DNA of 11,891 nucleotides from NCBI GenBank assembly GCA_016872875.1, contig VGYW01000260.1, positions 1 to 11,891 on the forward strand, written 5' to 3'. Each line of letters opens with the position of its first letter. Within the stretch, counting starts at the first letter, position 1. Origin of the DNA: Planctomycetota bacterium. Lineage in GTDB: Bacteria > Planctomycetota > PUPC01 > DSUN01. The position numbers and the translations under genes were made by a program. Shown here in pieces: positions 7,175 to 11,891 of this stretch. Below the pieces are notes generated by a model. That model saw only the letters and a list, made by a program, of their open reading frames with translations, did no database searches and was not told where the DNA came from.

Positions 7175-7202
7175 TTGACGGGCGTGGCAGGTATGGTACA
7201 CT
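7175..7202 (+). promoter_or_regulatory. Candidate sigma-70-type promoter for the LamG gene
   Basis: TTGACG (7175-7180, 5 of 6 to the consensus) and TACACT (7197-7202) are separated by 16 bases, with TGG before the -10 as an extended -10 element. Transcription would start near 7209, about 46 bases before the ATG at 7256. It faces away from the minus-strand promoter; the two -35 boxes are only 5 bases apart around a CAAG-CCC-CTTG palindrome (7167-7177). Confidence 0.6.
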
Positions 7203-7255
7203 GGCGCGAGTGGAGTCTGCGCCGGAGGCGGGGGGTGGCGTGAGGAGATGATTCC

Positions 7256-10200
7256 ATGCGAACGAAGCTTGTGGGTGTTTGGACGGTTTGTTGGCTCGCG
7301 GTTCCGGGAGTGCCGAGAGCGGCGGGGGTGGACCTGAGCAAACCGTTCGAGGCGGACAAGGAGACCATCTGCCTCTTCCACCTCGACGACGCGGCCAGCG
7401 GCGAGGTGAAGGACTCCGTGGCGGGCGGGAAGCCGGCGAAGGCGAAGGAGCCGACGGTCGCCGAAGGGAAGTTCGGACAGGCGCTGAGCTGCGACGGGGA
7501 GAAGGGCTGGGCCGACGTGACCGGCCTGGCGAAGATGGACGGTCTGAAGGCGCTCACCGCCGAGGCCTGGGTGAAGCTCCGCGGCCGGCCTTTCGGCGAC
7601 GTGGTCTGCCGGGACAACCAGTACATGATCCGCCTCGCCAACTCAGTGACCGCCTCCTTCTGGATTGACGGGGCCTGGCGACACGTGAAGGGGGACAGGG
7701 CTGTGCCCGTGGGCCGGTGGACGCATCTGGCGATCACGTGGGACCAGGCGAAGAAGAAGGTGGCCATCTACGTGGACGGGCGGCTGGACCTGGCGGAGAC
7801 CCCGGAAGGCATCACCGACGGGGTGCTCGGCGGCGGCCTGCCCATGCTGCGGCTGGGAGGACACACCTGGCAGTCGCCCGCCCCCAACCTCAACGGGCTG
7901 CTCGACGAGGTGCGCGTCTCGTCGGTCGCCCGAGAGTACCAGCCCTTGCCCGGCTCGGAAAAGGGTGAGGGCGCAACCACGCCGCGGCCAACACCAGTGC
8001 CTGTCCCATCGAAGTTCGTCTTCCCTTGGGGGATGGCCGCGGACCCGACCGACGCACCGAAGTCACACGTCCAGAAGATAACCGAGGGAACGCAGAAGTA
8101 CAAGGTCGTTCAGGGCGGGACGATGGACGGGCGGAGCTGCCGCACGCCGATGGGCGTGGGGATGAACTCGGAGGGGGCGTTCTTCCAGACCTGGGAGTCG
8201 AACCGCTCCGTGCGGATGGAGAACGTGGGCGAGACCGGCGTGGTGAACCCCTGGCTGTCGAACGGGAGCAACAACTTCCGGAACGTCGCGGAGATCGTGC
8301 GGTCGGCCATCACCCCCGACATGACCGACGCCGAGAAGGCGCAGGCGATATGGTTCCAGCAGATTCGCCACCGCCACCACTCATCCGGGGAGAACAACGA
8401 GCTGTGCGACGTGGTCAGAGTCCTCAACGTCTATGGCTTCAACACGTGCGGCAACGACTCCATCTGCCTCGCCACCCTTTGGAAGCAGGCGGGATTCAAG
8501 GTGGCGCCCGCCCGCGCCCTCGGCCACTGCATCTCCCAGGTCTTCTACGGCGGCGCGTGGCACTTCCTCGACGGCGACCTGCATTCCATCTACCTCCTGC
8601 GCGACAACGAGACCGTGGCCAGCGACGTCCAGATCGCCCGCGACCACGACCTCGTCAAGCGCACGCACTCAAACGGAATCCTGCTGGTGGACACGCAATG
8701 GGACGGCCAGGGCACCGCGCCGCTCTACTTCACCGAGAGCGACATCGCAGGCGACCGCTCGGGAAGGGCGGACACCACGATGAACATGGTCCTGCGCCCA
8801 GGCGAGGCCCTCGTGTGGCGCTGGGGGCAGTGGAAGCCCCTGAAGCATCAGGGAGCCCTCTACACGATGCCCACCTACCCGAACACGATATACAACGGCC
8901 TGTGGGAGTACCGCCCCGACCTGTCGAAAGAGACGTGGCGGCAGGGGGCCACGACGGCTGAGAACATCAAGTCTGGGCCTGGCGGCCTGGCCGCCGAGGA
9001 AGGGAAGGCCGGCTCGATCGTTTGGGCGATGCGAAGCCCGTATCCCTTCGTCGGCGGGCGAATCGAGGCGGAGGGCGAACGCGCCCGCTTCTCCCTGCGC
9101 AAGGACGGCAAGCCCTGGCAAGAGGTGCCCGCGGGCAGCCTGGACAGGTTCTTCCCCACCACGGGGCCGCCTTGCTACAGCTTCCAGGTGAAGTGCGAGC
9201 TGGCTGGCGGGGCATCGCTGAAGAAGGTCGCGGTCATCGCCGACCTTCAGATGGCCCCCCTGGCACTTCCCGAGATGGCGGTGGGCGAGAACAGCTTCAC
9301 CTACAGCGACGAGACGAAAGGCACGCGAGAGGTCCGCATCACCCACGAATGGGTCGAGCGCTCCGCCACCAGGCCCCCCGCCGCGCCAGAGGCCGTCTAC
9401 CCGCCCGATGGCGGCGAGTCGGATGGCACCGACATCGTGTTCAAGTGGACGCTTCCCGCGGACCCCGATGGCGACGCGATGAGCGACTACCAGTTCGAAC
9501 TGTCGAGGCGGCCCGACGTGCGCTTCCCCCTCTCGATGAGCTTCTACAAGCTCGCCTCGCGCACCCTGGACGCCACGAGGAAGTGGACGGGCCACGGCTT
9601 CGTGTTCTCCGATGTCAAGCCGCAGTACACGCTGAGCGAGGCCGGGCTGCTGACGCCCGACACGAAGTACTTCTGGCGCGTGCGGGCGATGGACGCCAAG
9701 GGGCTCTGGGGGCCGTGGAGCAAGACCTTCAGCTTCACGGCACGGGGAGCCGCCTATCCGCTCGACGTGAAGCTCGATTGGGACGAGGCGAAGGGAGCCG
9801 GGATGCTAACGTGGAAGCCGAACCCCGTGGGGCGCAAGCCCACCAAGTACCGCGTCTACGGCAGCGACGAGAAGGGCTTCACCGTCATGGACAAGCCCCG
9901 CCAGCTCAGCCTCGGGGCCTCAGCCAAGGACGAGATGAAGGACTGGAACCCCTGGGCCCCCCCCAACTTCATCGCCGAAGCCACCGATGCCCAGCTCGTG
10001 GTCATGGGTCCCGACGCCCCCCCCGCTGGCAACAAGACCTACTACCGTGTGGTCGCCGTGGACGAAGCGGGCAAGCGCAGCGGCCCTTCCGACTATGCCA
10101 CAGCACCCCGGCCCATCATCTACACCAAGCCACCGGTGACGGCCAAGGTGGGCGAGCCCTACAAGTACAAGGTGGGTGCCAACCGCTCGCTGGGCGACCT

Positions 10201-10492
10201 CACCTCACGGATGCAGGGCGAGAACCAGGTGAGCGGTTACTTCGACATCGAGAAGCCCAAGTTCGCCCTCGCGCAAGGCCCGGCCTGGCTCAGGATTGAC
10301 GAGGCCAGCGGCCTCCTCTCCGGCACCCCCGACGCCGCGGGCAAGGCCGAGGTGGTAGTCACCGCCACCATTGACCGCCAGGTGCGGCTCCTCGACGAAA
10401 AGGCCCTCGTCTGGGGCAGGGAAAAGGTCCTCTCCACCACCCCGAAGCGGATCGGCGCCGCCACACAGAAGTTCACCATCGAGGTCCGCTGA
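7256..10492 (+). CDS. Exported LamG / transglutaminase-like / FN3 / putative-Ig multidomain protein
   Basis: This is a 1078-residue exported protein with a signal peptide (1 to about 24). A LamG/concanavalin-like domain (about 25-230) includes WVKLRGRPFGD and the typical LLDEVRVSSVAREY ending. A transglutaminase-like core follows (about 341-450); NTCGNDS (Cys398), GHCISQVFYGGAWHFLD (His424) and Asp439 form a full Cys-His-Asp triad. A less clear beta-rich stretch (about 490-700) is followed by two FN3-like domains (about 706-835, with TPDTKYFWRVRAMDAKG, and about 833-955, with YYRVVAVDEAGKRSGPSDY). The protein ends with a putative-Ig (He_PIG-type) domain (about 958-1078), with GPAWLRIDEASGLLSGTPDAAG. 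The likely role is surface carbohydrate or protein binding coupled to peptide-bond chemistry (cross-linking or hydrolysis). The ATG at 7256 has GAGGAG 8 bases upstream. The 3' end overlaps the convergent URO-D gene by 20 bp. Domain calls are from motifs only. Confidence 0.85.
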   Translation: MRTKLVGVWTVCWLAVPGVPRAAGVDLSKPFEADKETICLFHLDDAASGEVKDSVAGGKPAKAKEPTVAEGKFGQALSCDGEKGWADVTGLAKMDGLKALTAEAWVKLRGRPFGDVVCRDNQYMIRLANSVTASFWIDGAWRHVKGDRAVPVGRWTHLAITWDQAKKKVAIYVDGRLDLAETPEGITDGVLGGGLPMLRLGGHTWQSPAPNLNGLLDEVRVSSVAREYQPLPGSEKGEGATTPRPTPVPVPSKFVFPWGMAADPTDAPKSHVQKITEGTQKYKVVQGGTMDGRSCRTPMGVGMNSEGAFFQTWESNRSVRMENVGETGVVNPWLSNGSNNFRNVAEIVRSAITPDMTDAEKAQAIWFQQIRHRHHSSGENNELCDVVRVLNVYGFNTCGNDSICLATLWKQAGFKVAPARALGHCISQVFYGGAWHFLDGDLHSIYLLRDNETVASDVQIARDHDLVKRTHSNGILLVDTQWDGQGTAPLYFTESDIAGDRSGRADTTMNMVLRPGEALVWRWGQWKPLKHQGALYTMPTYPNTIYNGLWEYRPDLSKETWRQGATTAENIKSGPGGLAAEEGKAGSIVWAMRSPYPFVGGRIEAEGERARFSLRKDGKPWQEVPAGSLDRFFPTTGPPCYSFQVKCELAGGASLKKVAVIADLQMAPLALPEMAVGENSFTYSDETKGTREVRITHEWVERSATRPPAAPEAVYPPDGGESDGTDIVFKWTLPADPDGDAMSDYQFELSRRPDVRFPLSMSFYKLASRTLDATRKWTGHGFVFSDVKPQYTLSEAGLLTPDTKYFWRVRAMDAKGLWGPWSKTFSFTARGAAYPLDVKLDWDEAKGAGMLTWKPNPVGRKPTKYRVYGSDEKGFTVMDKPRQLSLGASAKDEMKDWNPWAPPNFIAEATDAQLVVMGPDAPPAGNKTYYRVVAVDEAGKRSGPSDYATAPRPIIYTKPPVTAKVGEPYKYKVGANRSLGDLTSRMQGENQVSGYFDIEKPKFALAQGPAWLRIDEASGLLSGTPDAAGKAEVVVTATIDRQVRLLDEKALVWGREKVLSTTPKRIGAATQKFTIEVR

Positions 10493-11621
10493 GGCGCCGC
10501 CAGGCCCGCTCGCACGCCTCAAGGTTCTCCCACGGCCAGTCGTGGCGGAAGCCGACGACGGGGCCGAGGATGAAGCCGGTCTGTCCGCAGGCCGCAAACG
10601 CGCGCTCGACGGCGCGCTCGACTCCGCGGGGCGTGCCTCGGCCCAGGTGCAGCGGCCCACTGATCCCGCCCCAGAGGGCCTTCCCAGGCAGCCGGCGCCG
10701 GACCTCCGCCAGGTCAACCCCACCCGCGGTCGCTGGGTCCACGCCGGCCAGGCAGTCGAAGTCCAACCGAGCCAGGTCGGGCAGGAGCGGCCCGACGCCG
10801 GAGTCCATCAAGTAGACGAAGGCGGCTCCAGCCGCCTTGACGGCCCCTATCTCCCATTCCAGTTCGGGGACGACGTACTCGCGGAAGAGCCCTGGGCTCC
10901 AGAGGCTTGCCGATTCGTACCAGCCGCTGCGGATGATGGCGTCCACGCCAAGCTCAAGGAGCACCTCTAGCCGGCGCCGATAGGCTTCCCCGATATGGCC
11001 CAGGAGCTGCCGAATCAGCCCAGGAGTGTCCAGCGTCCGCACCACCGCCTCCTGGGCCGGGAAGAGCCAGACCAGCCAGTCGAGGCCGGGACGCACGTCG
11101 GCGAAGACAGGGACGCGGAACTCGTCGGCCAACGCCCGCGCGTCGCGGTAGGACCGCGCGATGGCATCCTTCTCCTCCGGAGCGAGATGGGCGGGGAAGA
11201 GGTAGGAGAGCGCGGCAAGGTCGCTCTCGCTCTTGAACGGCACTTCGAGATAGCGCGGAGGGCGGAAGTCGTGGAGGAATCCCAAGGGCCTCGTCGCCGC
11301 CTGGGCCTCGGGCCAGTCGTCGGTCGCCCGCAGCCGCTCGGTGATGTCTCCCGCGGGCGTGTGCCACACTTGGCGGATGGCGGGGCCGCTGGCGTCCTGC
11401 TCGTGGAATACTTCACCTCGCACGGAGGCGGCGGGACGCACGGAACACCACAGGTCCACCGTCGCGTCCCAGCCGTGTCGGGCAAAGAACTCCAGCCGCT
11501 CCCGCTCATTCGTCCAGGCGGCTTGGACATGCCGGGGCGCGGCCCAGAAGCGGGGCACCAGGGGCACGTGGTCCACGGGCCGCGATCTGAGGGCCGATAG
11601 CAGGCGTTCCTTCATGGTCAT
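10473..11621 (-). CDS. Uroporphyrinogen decarboxylase (URO-D)/MtaA-family protein
   Basis: This 382-residue cytoplasmic TIM-barrel protein belongs to the URO-D superfamily, which includes heme-pathway HemE and the corrinoid methyltransferases MtaA and MtbA. The family outline is clear: a MKERLLSALRSRPVDHVPLVP start, FADVRPGLDW mid-protein, a YLMDSGVGPLLPDLARLDFDCL strand-helix, LPGKALWGGISGPLHLGRGTP, and TGFILGPVVGFRHDWPWENLEA at the end. The His-x-Cys pair that binds zinc in MtaA/MtbA aligns with Asp273-Ser-Gly, so it is probably neither a classic methyltransferase nor HemE. Planctomycetota carry many such divergent paralogs of unknown substrate. The start is the ATG at 11619-11621, or the next ATG at 11613-11615. 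The frame runs open to 11705 but only through a repeat element. No clear Shine-Dalgarno precedes either start. The 3' end overlaps the convergent LamG gene by 20 bp. Confidence 0.85.
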   Translation of the reverse strand: MTMKERLLSALRSRPVDHVPLVPRFWAAPRHVQAAWTNERERLEFFARHGWDATVDLWCSVRPAASVRGEVFHEQDASGPAIRQVWHTPAGDITERLRATDDWPEAQAATRPLGFLHDFRPPRYLEVPFKSESDLAALSYLFPAHLAPEEKDAIARSYRDARALADEFRVPVFADVRPGLDWLVWLFPAQEAVVRTLDTPGLIRQLLGHIGEAYRRRLEVLLELGVDAIIRSGWYESASLWSPGLFREYVVPELEWEIGAVKAAGAAFVYLMDSGVGPLLPDLARLDFDCLAGVDPATAGGVDLAEVRRRLPGKALWGGISGPLHLGRGTPRGVERAVERAFAACGQTGFILGPVVGFRHDWPWENLEACERAWRRLSGPRW

Positions 11622-11631
11622 CGTCGCTAAG

Positions 11632-11763
11632 TAGTCTCTGTTGCGGAAAGTGCGATCACAGGCGGGACGCCTGTGCCACCGCTGAGACAAGGGGCTTGGT
11701 GGCACAGGCCTCCGGCCTGTGACTGGGGCAGGAGCCCCCTTCCACTTTCCGCAACAGGAACTA
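11632..11763. repeat. Nested inverted-repeat (REPIN/MITE-like) element
   Basis: Terminal inverted repeats of 21 bases (11632-11652 and 11743-11763) match at 19 positions, including a perfect 15-base core CTGTTGCGGAAAGTG. Inside are two hairpins in inverted orientation: CACAGGCG-GGA-CGCCTGTG (11657-11675) and CACAGGCC-TCC-GGCCTGTG (11703-11721), each flanked by GGTGG/CCACC on its inner side. The two 24-base inner units differ only by one base pair swapped on both sides of the stem. No transposase gene is inside. The structure fits a non-autonomous palindromic element; mobility is inference. Confidence 0.75.
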
Positions 11764-11786
11764 ACACTACAACGCTAAAAAAGGCC

Positions 11787-11813
11787 TAAAGTTTTCGAGG
11801 ATTTCCCCGATTA
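11787..11813 (+). promoter_or_regulatory. Sigma-28 (FliA)-type promoter
   Basis: TAAAGTTT (11787-11794) is an exact match to the enterobacterial FliA -35 element. It is followed by 11 bases and CCCGATTA (11806-11813), which matches GCCGATAA at 6 of 8 bases. The 11-base spacer is the one known for this sigma factor. Transcription would start near 11820, at the left edge of the leader hairpin. A flagellar or motility role for the downstream gene is inferred from the promoter class. Confidence 0.7.
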
Positions 11814-11817
11814 AGTA

Positions 11818-11855
11818 CTCCGGGGGGACTGTTTTCAGGCCAGAGAGCCCCGGAG
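11818..11855 (+). promoter_or_regulatory. 5'-leader hairpin covering the Shine-Dalgarno
   Basis: CTCCGGGG (11818-11825) pairs perfectly with CCCCGGAG (11848-11855), and the 22-base loop contains a small CTG-TTTT-CAG hairpin (11829-11838). The right arm includes the first bases of the Shine-Dalgarno GGAGAG (11852-11857) of the gene at 11865, so folding would hide the ribosome-binding site. GGA motifs lie at 11826-11828 and 11852-11854. Confidence 0.6.
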
Positions 11856-11864
11856 AGAACGACC

Positions 11865-11891
11865 ATGGATGCACGGCGTCTGAAGGCGTTG
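11865..11891 (+). CDS. Start of an unidentified gene cut by the window edge
   Basis: Nine codons are visible (MDARRLKAL) before the window ends. The ATG at 11865 has GGAGAG 7 bases upstream. It lies about 45 bases downstream of the predicted start site of a sigma-28-type promoter. The residues do not look like the start of a flagellin and are too few for a family call. The promoter class suggests a motility, chemotaxis or flagellar regulatory protein, but this is inference only. Confidence 0.6.

Larger units (their letters stand above)
11622..11864. other. Divergent intergenic region with repeat element and regulatory signals
   Basis: This gap separates the minus-strand URO-D gene from a plus-strand gene at the window edge. 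It holds a nested inverted-repeat element (11632-11763), an A/T-richer stretch that is unusual for this window, a sigma-28-type promoter and a leader hairpin, each listed separately. No convincing minus-strand promoter for the URO-D gene was found. Confidence 0.7.

Noticed and set aside
7081..7767. N-terminal extension of the propeller gene
   Set aside because: The frame is open, but it crosses the divergent promoter region and the neighbouring gene; the start at 7080 has a strong Shine-Dalgarno and a signal peptide.
11622..11705. N-terminal extension of the URO-D gene
   Set aside because: The extra residues would be coded by the palindromic repeat element; family proteins begin close to the MKERLL segment.
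11625..11778. CGCTAA on both sides of the inverted-repeat element as a target-site duplication
   Set aside because: The copies lie 1 base from the left end but 9 bases from the right end, and 6 bases can match by chance.

Overview
This 11.9 kb window comes from a GC-rich bacterial genome, roughly two thirds G+C by eye. Several traits fit the PVC group, most likely Planctomycetota. These are a crowd of large secreted proteins (LamG, FN3, NHL-like propeller, secreted alpha/beta hydrolase and metallophosphoesterase), a divergent uroporphyrinogen-decarboxylase-family (URO-D) protein, TTG start codons, and GC-rich hairpin repeats in the intergenic gaps. The taxonomic call is inference from this style and not from any marker gene.

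Layout: positions 1-213 carry no gene but hold two compact structured repeat modules. A plus-strand operon follows at 214-5033: an MDR-family dehydrogenase, a secreted alpha/beta hydrolase, a secreted purple-acid-phosphatase-like phosphoesterase and a fold-type-I aminotransferase. Its intergenic gaps are 30, 10 and 4 bp. The last two genes start with TTG behind good Shine-Dalgarno sequences, which suggests co-transcription and probably translational coupling.

A convergent minus-strand gene (5044-7080) encodes an exported beta-propeller built from about twelve copies of an NHL-like unit. A 175-bp divergent intergenic region separates it from a 1078-residue exported multidomain protein (7256-10492: LamG, transglutaminase-like, two FN3-like and a putative-Ig domain). 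The gap holds two mirror-image promoter candidates with the same -10 hexamer. A minus-strand URO-D/MtaA-like gene (10473-11621) overlaps the end of the large gene tail to tail by 20 bp.

The right end (11622-11891) is the most unusual part. A nested inverted-repeat element contains two hairpins that differ by a compensatory base-pair swap. It is followed by a near-consensus sigma-28 (FliA-type) promoter, a leader hairpin that covers the Shine-Dalgarno, and the first nine codons of a gene cut by the window edge. This suggests that a motility or flagellar transcription unit begins here.

No RNA gene, CRISPR array, transposase or phage gene was seen. The operon genes do not form a pathway I can name. 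The secreted enzymes suggest processing of external organic phosphates or esters, but no substrate is visible.
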